The notes under the pieces are model-generated. The model made no database searches and was not told the origin of the DNA. It saw only the letters and a program-made list of their open reading frames with translations. A stretch of 64,000 nt of DNA. Source: Acuticoccus mangrovi (GTDB lineage Bacteria > Pseudomonadota > Alphaproteobacteria > Rhizobiales > Amorphaceae). The position numbers were made by a program, and so were the translations under genes. Position 1 is the stretch's first letter. Every line of letters starts with the position of its first letter. Location: NCBI RefSeq assembly GCF_016411865.1, contig NZ_JAEKJA010000003.1, positions 248,001 to 312,000 of the forward strand, given 5' to 3'. Positions 24,202 to 32,693 of the stretch are shown here, in pieces.

Positions 24202-25322
24202 GCACCGTCGGCTACGACATTCCCGCCACCATCGGCATGCCGGTCGCCGAGGTGGAGACCCCCGCCCTCATCCTCGACCTCGCCGCCTTCAACGAGAATC
24301 TCGCGATCATGCGCGAGGCGCTCGCCCGCTACGGTGTCCGCCTCCGAGCGCACGGCAAGGCGCACAAATGCCCCGAGGCGGCCAAGCGCCAGCTCCTCAC
24401 CGGCGGCGCCACCGGCATCTGCTGCCAGAAGCTGTCGGAGGCCGAAGCCTTCGCCAACGCCGGCATCGACGACATCCTCATCGCCAACGAGGTCACGCAG
24501 CCGGCGAAGATCGAGCGCCTTGCGGCACTCGCGACGCGCATCCGCCTCGGCGTCTGCGTCGACGACAAGGCCGCGGCCACGCGCCTCTCCGAAGCGGCGA
24601 CGCGCCACGGCGCCAACATCGCCTGCTACGTGGAGGTGAACGTCGGCGCGGGGCGCTGCGGCATCGCCGCCGGAACGCCGGCGGCCGAGCTCGCCGCCCA
24701 CATCGCCGAGCTGCCGGGCCTCTCCTTCGAAGGACTGCAGGCCTACCACGGCCCGGCCCAGCACATCCGCGGCCTTGCCGAGCGCGAGACGGCGATCGGC
24801 GGCGCTCTCGACCGGGTGAGGGAGACGCTCGCCGCCCTCGGCGCCCGCTGCATCCCCTGCCCCACGGTGACGGGTGCGGGCACCGGCTCCTTCGCCTACG
24901 AGGCCGCCTCCGGCCTCTATCAGGAGATGCAGGCCGGCACCTACGCGTTCATGGACGTCGACTATGGTCGCATCGAGCCGCTGGCCGGCCTGACGCCCTT
25001 TCGCAACAGCCTGTTCGTGCTCGCCTCCATCATGTCGACGGCGATCCCGGGGCAGGCGGTGTGCGATGCCGGCCTCAAGTCGCTCGCCGTCGATTCCGGC
25101 CTTCCCTCCGTGTTCGGCCGCGGCGACATCGTCTACACCGGCGCGAGCGACGAGCACGGCGTGATCCGCGATCCTGACGGGACGCTCAAGATCAACGATC
25201 AGGTCCGCCTGATCCCCGGCCACTGCGACCCGACATGCAACCTCTACGACCACATGGTGGTGGTGGAGGGCGACCGCGTCGTCGACATCTGGACCATCGA
25301 CGCGCGCGGCAAGAGCTTCTGA
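24198..25322 (+). CDS. DSD1-family PLP enzyme (D-threonine / D-3-hydroxyaspartate aldolase-like)
   Basis: A 374-residue fold-type III PLP enzyme. The alanine-racemase-like N-terminal barrel begins at [14 protein letters not shown] and carries the PLP lysine in [14 protein letters not shown]. The C-terminal metal site [12 protein letters not shown], with its His and Cys ligands, marks the D-threonine aldolase / D-serine dehydratase group. Known relatives cleave beta-hydroxy-D-amino acids to glycine or deaminate them. The ATGA overlap with folD puts it in a one-carbon operon, so a glycine-yielding reaction is attractive, but the substrate is inferred only. Confidence 0.87.
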   Translation: MSTVGYDIPATIGMPVAEVETPALILDLAAFNENLAIMREALARYGVRLRAHGKAHKCPEAAKRQLLTGGATGICCQKLSEAEAFANAGIDDILIANEVTQPAKIERLAALATRIRLGVCVDDKAAATRLSEAATRHGANIACYVEVNVGAGRCGIAAGTPAAELAAHIAELPGLSFEGLQAYHGPAQHIRGLAERETAIGGALDRVRETLAALGARCIPCPTVTGAGTGSFAYEAASGLYQEMQAGTYAFMDVDYGRIEPLAGLTPFRNSLFVLASIMSTAIPGQAVCDAGLKSLAVDSGLPSVFGRGDIVYTGASDEHGVIRDPDGTLKINDQVRLIPGHCDPTCNLYDHMVVVEGDRVVDIWTIDARGKSF

Positions 25323-25327
25323 GCGCC

Positions 25328-25344
25328 GGCGGGACGGCCCCGCC
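25328..25344 (+). terminator. Possible terminator hairpin after the purU operon
   Basis: Perfect six-base stem GGCGGG/CCCGCC with loop ACGGC, six bases after the operon stop. There is no T-run, so termination is uncertain. The rest of the 300-base gap to 25623 holds no recognisable gene; an AGGA lies just before the next start. Confidence 0.4.
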
Positions 25345-25623
25345 CCGAGCGCCCGACGACGAACGCTCGCGCCGCGGCGGAAGGGGACGCCGGTCGCGCG
25401 CCCGCGCCTCCCGGTCGGCAACGATGCATGCCTTCGTGCCTGCCGCCCCTTCCCATGCGGCGCGCGAGGGACTACCCCTTTGGCGACCGATGCGACGTTC
25501 GATCCGCGCCGAGCCCCGGCCGGCGCCTGCAGCCGCAGCCTCGTGCACGCGCGGTCTTCGATCGACACCCGCCGCCGCGTACCGCGGTGGCCACCCCTTC
25601 GGTGAGGCCAGGAAAGCCTGTTG

Positions 25624-26946
25624 ATGCCGACGACCGTCGCCGCGTTTCGAACGCTCGCGATCATCATGTGGCTGTGCGAGTTCGTGTCGCTCATCCTGCC
25701 CGGCACCGTGCTGCAGACGGTGGCCGAACTGGCCCTCGGCGGCCTCCTCCTCGTCGGCCTCACCCGCATTCGGCGCTGGACGATGGCGTTCGCCACGGGC
25801 CTCATCGTGCTGTCGGCGTGCGCCCTCCTCGCCGGCGCCTCGATCGAGGCGGGCCTCGCTCAGCTGCGCCAAGGCGCCCTCGTCGGCGCATTCCTGCAGA
25901 CCCTCATCCTGCTGCGTGCGACGGTGGAGGAGCATCCCCGCCTCAGCGCCATCCAGACGCGCTTCGAGGCGATCGACAGTCGCGACCGCAACGGCGGCAT
26001 CATCCTCGTCAGCCATCTCCTCGGCTCGGTGATGACGATCGGCGTGATGTCGGTGTTCGCCCCGCTGATGCGCCGCGCCAAGGGCGACCAGCGCCTCCAG
26101 GCCGCCGAGCTGTCGATGCGCGGCTTCTCCCTCATCGCCTTCTGGTCGCCCTTCACCGTGGCGATGGCCACCGTCAACGCCTCGATGCCCAACCTGCCCA
26201 TCTGGCAGATCTCCCTCGCCGGTGCGGTGATCGCCTTCGGCGCCCTCGGCGCGGGCTACCTCCTCGGCCAGTTCCGCATCGGCGCGCGGGCGCTCGGTGA
26301 AGTCCTCAAGGCGATCACCCCCATCGGGCTGCCCCTCCTGCTCCTCACCATCGTGACCATCATCGTGTCGGTGGCGTTCGGCCTCGGCGCGCTCAGGGCC
26401 TGCATCCTCGTCATCCCGCCGGTCTGCCTCGTGTGGTCGAAGACGATGAGCCGCAAGGCGATCGCCAACATCGGCCGCCGCACCATCCGCTCGCTCGATC
26501 GTCTCGCCGACGACATCACCCTCTTCACCATGTCGCTCGTCCTCGCCGGGCTGGTGCTCGACGTGCCGTCCCTCCTCGAGGCGCTCGGCAGCCTCATCGG
26601 CGAGGGTCGGCCGTCCTACGTCTTCTTCGTCATCGGCGCCGCCCTCATCGCCGCGCTGCCGATGATCGGCATCCACATGATCCTGCCGACCACCCTCGTC
26701 CTCGCCATCTTCGCCAACCTTTCCGGCCACTCCGACGGGGCGGACCTGTTGATGACGATGCTCGTCCTCGTCGGCTGGTGCTTCGGCTCCATGCTGAGCC
26801 CGGCCTCGGTCGCCCTCCTCACCGCCTCCTCGATGTTCGACGTCCCCATCGAGCGGCTGACCTGGGGCTCCAACATGGGCTTCCTCCTCGGCCTCTTCAC
26901 CGTCGTCGCCCTCGCCGGCTGGGGGGTCTACGCCTTCCTCATCTGA
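25624..26946 (+). CDS. Polytopic membrane protein, transporter-like, unknown
   Basis: A 440-residue hydrophobic protein with about eleven to twelve membrane segments and basic loops such as RRWTM and MSRKAIANIGRR. Segments like PMIGIHMILPTTLVLAIFA and WCFGSMLSPASVALLTASSM, with small and proline residues inside helices, recall ion-transporter superfamily permeases. I cannot place it in a named family. ATG at 25624, with a TTG just before it. It is not clearly in an operon: 300 bases separate it from the upstream gene and 163 from the downstream one. Confidence 0.72.
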   Translation: MPTTVAAFRTLAIIMWLCEFVSLILPGTVLQTVAELALGGLLLVGLTRIRRWTMAFATGLIVLSACALLAGASIEAGLAQLRQGALVGAFLQTLILLRATVEEHPRLSAIQTRFEAIDSRDRNGGIILVSHLLGSVMTIGVMSVFAPLMRRAKGDQRLQAAELSMRGFSLIAFWSPFTVAMATVNASMPNLPIWQISLAGAVIAFGALGAGYLLGQFRIGARALGEVLKAITPIGLPLLLLTIVTIIVSVAFGLGALRACILVIPPVCLVWSKTMSRKAIANIGRRTIRSLDRLADDITLFTMSLVLAGLVLDVPSLLEALGSLIGEGRPSYVFFVIGAALIAALPMIGIHMILPTTLVLAIFANLSGHSDGADLLMTMLVLVGWCFGSMLSPASVALLTASSMFDVPIERLTWGSNMGFLLGLFTVVALAGWGVYAFLI

Positions 26947-27109
26947 CCGCCTCGTCCGCCGCCTCACTTCAGCAGTCGGTGAATTGCCTCAGGCCGCTAG
27001 GCGTGCCGTCGCGGACCGAACGCGTTGACGGGGACCGGTCACCATGCGCTAGACTTCCCTCCTGCGCGGTGACGGGCCGTGTCGGCCGCGCCGATCAGAG
27101 GAGGATGCG

Positions 27110-28729
27110 ATGCTCGCCCGGTTTCCGCGCCACGCCACCGCCCTTGCCGCCGTCGCCTTTGCCGTCACCATCTTCACCGTCGTCGCCGCGACCGCGCCGG
27201 CGCGCGCCGCCACCTACGTGCGCGGCGAACAGGGCGACCCCGAGACGCTCGACCCGCACAAGACGTCGACGGTGGTCGAGGCGGCGATCCTGCGCGACCT
27301 CCTCGAAGGCCTCGTGATCAACGACGCCAAGGCCGGCATCGCGCCGGGCGTCGCCAAGGAGTGGACGCTGTCCGACGACGGCCTCACCTACACCTTCACC
27401 CTCCGGGACGACGCCAAGTGGTCGAACGGCGACCCGGTGACGGCGGACGACTTCGTCTATTCTCTCCGCCGCATCATGACGCCCGAGACCGGCGCCAAGT
27501 ACGCCAACATCCTCTACCCGATCCGCAACGCCGAGGCGGTGAACACCGGCAAGCTGCCACCCGAGGAGCTGGGCGTCGCCGCCCCCGACCCCTCCACGGT
27601 CGTCATCACCCTCGGCACCCCCGCGCCCTACTTCCTGGAGCTCCTCACCCACCAGACCGGCCTGCCCGTGCACCGCGGCAGCATCGAGGCCCACGGCGCC
27701 GCCTTCGTGCAGCCGGAGAACATGGTCACCAACGGCCCCTACCACCTCGTCTCCTTCGCCCCCAACGACAAGCTGGTGATGGAGAAGAGCGAGACCTTCC
27801 ACGACGCCGACGAGGTGGCGATCGATCGGGTCGAATATATTCCGTTCGAGGAGCGGGCGACGTGCCTGCGCCGCTTCGAGGCGGGCGAGGTGCACTCCTG
27901 CGCCGAGGTGCCGCGCGAGCAGATCGCCTCGATCCGCGAGCGGCTCGGCGACGAGTTCCACATCGCCCCCTATCTCGGCACCTACTACTACGCCATCAAC
28001 TCCGCCCGCGCGCCGTTCGACGATCCGCGCATCCGCCGCGCCCTGTCGCTCGCCATCGATCGGGAGTTCCTCGCCGCCGAGATCTTCTCCGGCTCGATGC
28101 TCGCCGGCTACAGCCTCGTGCCCCCCGGCATCGCCAACTACGTGCCGGAGGACGAGGCGCCGGTGCTCGACTATGCCGACACCCCGATGCTCGACCGCGA
28201 GGACGAGGCGCTACGCCTCCTCGAAGACGCCGGCTACGGCCCCGACAAGCCGCTCGACATCGAGATCTCCTACAACAGCTCCGAGGACCATCGGAACGCC
28301 GCCACCGCCATCGCCGAGATGTGGCGCCCGCTCGGCATCAACGTGACCTTCAACGTCCGCGATCTGCCGGCCCACTACGCCAACCTGCGCGACGCCAAGG
28401 ACTACGACGTCGCTCGCGCCGGCTGGATCGGCGACTACTCCGACCCGCAGAACTTCCTGTTCCTCAACCTGTCCGACAACGACGGCTTCAACTACGGCCG
28501 CTACGACAATCCCGAGTACGACCGGCTGATGGCGGAGGCGGGCGAGGAGACCGACCTTGCCGCCCGCGCCGAGCTCCTCGCCGACGCCGAGCGGCTGTTT
28601 CTGCGCGACATGCCGCAGATCCCGCTGCTCCACTACTCCTCCACCGCCCTCGTCTCCTCCAAGCTCTCGGGGTGGGAGGACAACGTGCGCCACGTCCACC
28701 CGACGCGCTATCTGAGCCTCGCGGACTGA
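27110..28729 (+). CDS. ABC transporter substrate-binding protein, oligopeptide (OppA) type
   Basis: A 539-residue periplasmic binding protein of the SBP_bac_5 family. A signal peptide covers about the first 33 residues (AVAFAVTIFTVVAATAPARA). The mature N terminus RGEQGDPETLDPHKT is the family signature, followed by YTFTLRDDAKWSNGDPVTADDFVYSLRR-type sequence and a C-terminal IPLLHYSSTALVS region. Strong GGAGG upstream of the ATG. First gene of a peptide-type importer; the permeases follow at once. The closest general pattern is OppA/MppA, so peptides are the likely ligands. Confidence 0.93.
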   Translation: MLARFPRHATALAAVAFAVTIFTVVAATAPARAATYVRGEQGDPETLDPHKTSTVVEAAILRDLLEGLVINDAKAGIAPGVAKEWTLSDDGLTYTFTLRDDAKWSNGDPVTADDFVYSLRRIMTPETGAKYANILYPIRNAEAVNTGKLPPEELGVAAPDPSTVVITLGTPAPYFLELLTHQTGLPVHRGSIEAHGAAFVQPENMVTNGPYHLVSFAPNDKLVMEKSETFHDADEVAIDRVEYIPFEERATCLRRFEAGEVHSCAEVPREQIASIRERLGDEFHIAPYLGTYYYAINSARAPFDDPRIRRALSLAIDREFLAAEIFSGSMLAGYSLVPPGIANYVPEDEAPVLDYADTPMLDREDEALRLLEDAGYGPDKPLDIEISYNSSEDHRNAATAIAEMWRPLGINVTFNVRDLPAHYANLRDAKDYDVARAGWIGDYSDPQNFLFLNLSDNDGFNYGRYDNPEYDRLMAEAGEETDLAARAELLADAERLFLRDMPQIPLLHYSSTALVSSKLSGWEDNVRHVHPTRYLSLAD

Positions 28730-28747
28730 GAATCTCGGCCGAGGCCG

Positions 28748-29671
28748 ATGCTCGGCTACGCCCTCCGCCGCCTCGCGGGCGCGGTGCCGACGATCTTCGT
28801 CGTCATCACCGCCGCCTTCTTCCTGATGCGGATCGCCCCCGGCGGCCCGTTCGATCAGGAGCGCACGCTCGAGGGGCAGGTGATGGAGAACCTCAACGCC
28901 GCGTTCGGCCTCTCCGACCCGTTGTGGCGGCAATATCTCACCTATCTCGGCAACCTCCTCCAGGGCGACATGGGACCGAGCTTCATCTATCGGGACTTCA
29001 CCGTCGGCACGCTCCTCAAGGCGGGATTGCCGGTGTCGGTCACCCTCGGCAGCCTCGCCCTCCTTCTCGCCTTCCTCGTCGGCGGCGCGCTCGGCGTCGT
29101 CGCCGCGCTGCGGCAGAACTCCGCCGTCGACCACCTCGTCGTCACCGTCGCTACCTTCGGCATCACCGTGCCCAACTTCGTGGTGGCGCCGGTGCTGTCG
29201 CTCGTCTTCGGGGTGTGGCTCGACGTGCTGCCGGCCGGCGGCTGGCAGACCGGCCACCTCGCACCGATGGTGCTGCCCGTCGTCACCTTGGCGCTGCCGC
29301 AGGTGGCGGTGGTCGCCCGCCTCATCCGCGGCGCGATGCTCGAGGCGCTCACCTCCGACCACGTGCGCACCGCCCGCGCCTACGGGCTGCCGGCGCGCCT
29401 CGTCGTCGGCGTCCACGCCCTGCGCGCGGCGCTCCTGCCGGTCGTCTCCTATCTCGGCCCGGCGGCGGCCGCCCTCCTCACCGGCTCGGTTGTGGTGGAG
29501 AGCATCTTCGGCATCCCCGGCATCGGCCGCTACTTCGTCCAGGGCGCCCTCAACCGCGACTACACGCTGGTGATGGGTACGGTGGTGGTGGTGGCGGTGT
29601 TCATCGTCGTCTTCAACCTCGTGGTCGACCTCCTCTACGCCGTCATCGATCCCCGCGTGCGCTATGACTGA
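28748..29671 (+). CDS. ABC transporter permease, OppB type
   Basis: A 307-residue inner-membrane permease with six predicted segments. It begins MLGYALRRLAGAVPTIFVV, has the RIAPGGPFDQER loop typical of OppB, and the cytoplasmic EAA-like motif RTARAYGLPARLVVGVHALR that contacts the ATPase. The family ending GIPGIGRYFVQGALNRDY is followed by VIDPRVRYD. It starts 18 bases after the binding-protein gene and its last eight bases overlap the next permease. Confidence 0.94.
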   Translation: MLGYALRRLAGAVPTIFVVITAAFFLMRIAPGGPFDQERTLEGQVMENLNAAFGLSDPLWRQYLTYLGNLLQGDMGPSFIYRDFTVGTLLKAGLPVSVTLGSLALLLAFLVGGALGVVAALRQNSAVDHLVVTVATFGITVPNFVVAPVLSLVFGVWLDVLPAGGWQTGHLAPMVLPVVTLALPQVAVVARLIRGAMLEALTSDHVRTARAYGLPARLVVGVHALRAALLPVVSYLGPAAAALLTGSVVVESIFGIPGIGRYFVQGALNRDYTLVMGTVVVVAVFIVVFNLVVDLLYAVIDPRVRYD

Positions 29672-30767
29672 GGCCGTCGCCGGCCGCTCCCTCCTTCTGA
29701 GCGCCCTGCTGCGCCTCGCCCGCAACCGGGCCGCCATCGCGAGCGCCGTGGTGCTCGCCCTCTACGTCGTCGCAGGCATCGTCGGGCCGATGGTCTGGCT
29801 GCACGACTATCGCACCGTCTACGCCAACTATGTGAAGGTGCCGGCGAGCCTCACCCCGTATCCCCGGGCCGAGGAGATCCTGCCGGGCGCCGCGGCGGCG
29901 TTGCGCCGCGCCCGTCTCACCGTCGAGAACGTCACCGTCGTCGGCGACACCGCGACCATCACCGTCCATGCCGCGCGGCCCATCGACCCACGCGTGACGC
30001 GCTATCTCGACCGCTCCGACCTCTTCGCCGACGCTCGCCTCGTCAGCCTCGCCGACGACGCCCTGTCGGCGACCTTCGCCGCCGACGTCGCCCGCCACAC
30101 CTTCCTCGTCGGCACCGACGCCAACGGCCGCGATCTCGCCGCCCGCATCCTCATCTCGATCCGCATCTCGTTGATGATCGCCGCCCTCGCGACGGGCGTC
30201 GCCCTCGTCATCGGCGTCCTCTACGGCGCGACGGCCGGCTTTCTCGGTGGCCGCATCGACAACCTGATGATGCGGGTGGTCGACGTCCTCTATTCGCTCC
30301 CCTTCGTCTTCTTCGTCATCCTCCTGGTGGTCTTCTTCGGCCGCAACGTCGTGCTGATGTTCATCGCGGTGGGGGCGGTGGAGTGGCTCGACATGGCCCG
30401 CATCGTGCGCGGCCAGACCCTTTCCCTCTCGCGCCGCGAGTTCGTCCAGGCCGCCGAGGCGCTGGGGGTGCCACCGGGGGCGATCCTGCGCCGCCACATC
30501 ATCCCCAACGTGTCCGGCCCGGTGATCGTCTTCATGACGCTCCTGGTGCCCAAGGTGATCCTCCTCGAGAGCTTCCTCTCCTTCCTCGGCCTCGGCGTGC
30601 AGGAGCCGCTGACGAGCCTCGGCGTGCTCATCGCCGAGGGTGCCCGCAACATGCGCAACGCCCCCTGGATGCTGATCTACCCGTCCGCCGCCCTCACCCT
30701 TCTCCTCTTCGCCCTCAACTTCCTCGGAGACGGTTTGCGCGATGCCTTCGACCCCCGCGACCGCTAG
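29664..30767 (+). CDS. ABC transporter permease, OppC type, with enlarged periplasmic loop
   Basis: A 367-residue partner permease. After the first membrane segment there is a periplasmic insert of about 110 residues, including a small beta-rich stretch (LTVENVTVVGDTATITVHAA), before the standard VGTDANGRDLAARIL motif. The EAA loop is QAAEALGVPPGAILRRHIIPN and the protein ends LNFLGDGLRDAFDPRDR. Typical OppC proteins have a shorter loop here. The ATPase gene of the same importer follows only after a 285-base palindrome-rich gap. Confidence 0.92.
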   Translation: MTEAVAGRSLLLSALLRLARNRAAIASAVVLALYVVAGIVGPMVWLHDYRTVYANYVKVPASLTPYPRAEEILPGAAAALRRARLTVENVTVVGDTATITVHAARPIDPRVTRYLDRSDLFADARLVSLADDALSATFAADVARHTFLVGTDANGRDLAARILISIRISLMIAALATGVALVIGVLYGATAGFLGGRIDNLMMRVVDVLYSLPFVFFVILLVVFFGRNVVLMFIAVGAVEWLDMARIVRGQTLSLSRREFVQAAEALGVPPGAILRRHIIPNVSGPVIVFMTLLVPKVILLESFLSFLGLGVQEPLTSLGVLIAEGARNMRNAPWMLIYPSAALTLLLFALNFLGDGLRDAFDPRDR

Positions 30768-30806
30768 CCTCGCCGCCGCCCGCCGCGCCGCCTGTCGGCC
30801 TCGAAG

Positions 30807-30869
30807 GGCTGCGGCCGGGTCAAGGGCGGCGCAGCCGGGCGCAGCCGGACCCTTGACGCGGTCGCAGCC
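30807..30869. repeat. Large inverted repeat inside the opp-type operon
   Basis: Outer arms GGCTGCG (30807-30813) and CGCAGCC (30863-30869), inner arms GTCAAGGG (30819-30826) and CCCTTGAC (30850-30857). As RNA this forms a long stem between the permease and ATPase genes. It may attenuate or stabilise the message, or be a mobile intergenic palindrome. Confidence 0.55.
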
Positions 30870-30959
30870 CGACCCAGCCTCACGGCAGGAGATCGGGAGA
30901 GCCGGCCGCGAAGCGGCTGGATGGCCCGAACCCCTGCCCGCCGGCGAGGCGGGGGGAGC

Positions 30960-30981
30960 GCGAGGGGGGAACCCCCCTCGC
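30960..30981. repeat. Perfect 10-base palindrome before the ATPase gene
   Basis: GCGAGGGGGG, two-base spacer AA, then CCCCCCTCGC. Second strong hairpin in the same 285-base gap, 72 bases before the ATPase ATG. No T-run follows, so it is not a standard intrinsic terminator. Confidence 0.5.
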
Positions 30982-31052
30982 CCCGCGAGGAAGAATGTCG
31001 GCGCGCAGCGCCGTCCTGATCATCCCACCGGCGCAACCGGGCGGGCCGGACG

Positions 31053-32693
31053 ATGACGGCCCCCATCCTCTCGATCCGCGATCTGCGCGTAAGCTTCGCG
31101 ACCCCCGACGGCCCGGTCGAGGCCGTCAAGGGCATCGATCTCGATCTCGCCGCGGGCGAGGCGCTCGCCGTCGTCGGTGAATCGGGGTCGGGCAAGAGCC
31201 AGCTGATGATGGCCGCCATGGGCCTTCTCGCCAAGAACGGGACGGCGCGCGGCTCGGCGCGCTATCGCGGCGAGGAGCTCATCGGCCTCCCCGCGCGCCG
31301 TCTCAACCGGGTGCGCGGGGCGAAGATCACCATGATCTTCCAGGAGCCGATGACCTCGCTCGACCCGCTCCAGCCCGTCGGCCGGCAGATCGCCGAGACG
31401 CTGCGCGTCCACTCCCACCTCTCCGCCCGCGCCGCCCGGCGACGCACGGTGGAGCTCCTCGACCTCGTGCGCCTCAAGGACCCGGAGCGCCGCGTGAGCG
31501 CCTATCCGCACGAGCTCTCCGGCGGTCAGCGCCAGCGCGTGATGATCGCGATGGCGCTCGCCAACGAGCCCGACATCCTCATCGCCGACGAGCCCACCAC
31601 CGCCCTCGACGTGACGATCCAGGCCGAGATCCTCGCCCTCATCGCCGACCTCAGGACCCGGCTCGGCATGGCGATCCTCTTCATCACCCACGACCTGCAG
31701 ATCGTCCGCGCCTTCTGCGAGCGCGTCATGGTGATGCGCGACGGGCGCGTGATGGAGGAGGGCGACGTCGCCACCATCTTCACCGCGCCGCGGGAGGACT
31801 ACACGAGGATGCTCCTCGCCGCCGAGCCCGAGGGCACTAAGCCCACCGCCCCGCCGGCGCCACCGATCCTGCGCGCCGAGAATGTCGGCGTCCACTTCGC
31901 CATCGGCCGCGGGGCGCAGCTCGCCGCGGTCGACGGCGTCAGCCTCACCCTCTCGCCCGGCGAGACGGTGGGGATCGTCGGCGAGTCGGGCTCCGGCAAG
32001 TCCACCCTCGCCCGCGCCCTCCTCAACCTCCTGCCGGCGACCGGCGAGGTGCGCTTTCGCGACACGCCGATCACCGGCCTCTCCCGCCGGCAGATGCGCC
32101 CCTACCGCCACGCGCTCCAGATGGTCTTCCAGGATCCCTACGGCGCCCTGTCGCCGCGCCTCACGGTGGGCGAGATCGTCGCCGAAGGGCTGACGGTCCA
32201 CGCCCCCGAGCTCGGCGCGGCGGAGCGGCGCGCCCGTGCCGTCGCCGCGCTCGCCGAGGTCGGCCTCGACGGCGCCATGGCGCGGCGCTTCCCGCACGAA
32301 TTCTCCGGTGGCCAGCGCCAGCGCATCGCCATCGCCCGGGCGATCGTGCTGAAGCCCGCCGCCCTCGTCCTCGACGAGCCCACCTCGGCCCTCGACCGCT
32401 CGGTGCAGAAGCAGGTGCTCGCCCTCCTCCTGGCACTCCAAGCCGCGCACAACCTCGCCTACGTCTTCATCAGCCACGACCTTGCCGTGATCCGCGCCGT
32501 CGCCGACCGCGTGATGGTGATGAAGGACGGCCGCGTGGTGGAGGAGGGTCCGACGGCGCGGATCTTCGAGGCGCCCGCCACGGGCTACACGCGCGAGCTG
32601 ATCGCCGCCGCCTTCGACCTCTCCGCGATCCTCGCGGCGCGTCAGTCGAACCCGAACGCGCGGGGCAGCGCCAGCACCATCGCCGGCACGTAG
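31053..32693 (+). CDS. Fused dual ATPase of the oligopeptide-type ABC transporter (OppDF)
   Basis: A 546-residue cytoplasmic protein holding both ATPases. Domain one (about 1-250) has Walker A GESGSGKS, signature LSGGQRQR and Walker B ILIADEPTTALD; domain two (about 275-530) has GESGSGKS, FSGGQRQR and LVLDEPTSALD. It would power the permeases at 28748-30767. The ATG has no strong ribosome site. The last 52 bases overlap the 3' end of the convergent TRAP permease gene, so the C-terminal tail (from about RQSNPNARG) may be an extension past the usual end. Confidence 0.94.
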   Translation: MTAPILSIRDLRVSFATPDGPVEAVKGIDLDLAAGEALAVVGESGSGKSQLMMAAMGLLAKNGTARGSARYRGEELIGLPARRLNRVRGAKITMIFQEPMTSLDPLQPVGRQIAETLRVHSHLSARAARRRTVELLDLVRLKDPERRVSAYPHELSGGQRQRVMIAMALANEPDILIADEPTTALDVTIQAEILALIADLRTRLGMAILFITHDLQIVRAFCERVMVMRDGRVMEEGDVATIFTAPREDYTRMLLAAEPEGTKPTAPPAPPILRAENVGVHFAIGRGAQLAAVDGVSLTLSPGETVGIVGESGSGKSTLARALLNLLPATGEVRFRDTPITGLSRRQMRPYRHALQMVFQDPYGALSPRLTVGEIVAEGLTVHAPELGAAERRARAVAALAEVGLDGAMARRFPHEFSGGQRQRIAIARAIVLKPAALVLDEPTSALDRSVQKQVLALLLALQAAHNLAYVFISHDLAVIRAVADRVMVMKDGRVVEEGPTARIFEAPATGYTRELIAAAFDLSAILAARQSNPNARGSASTIAGT

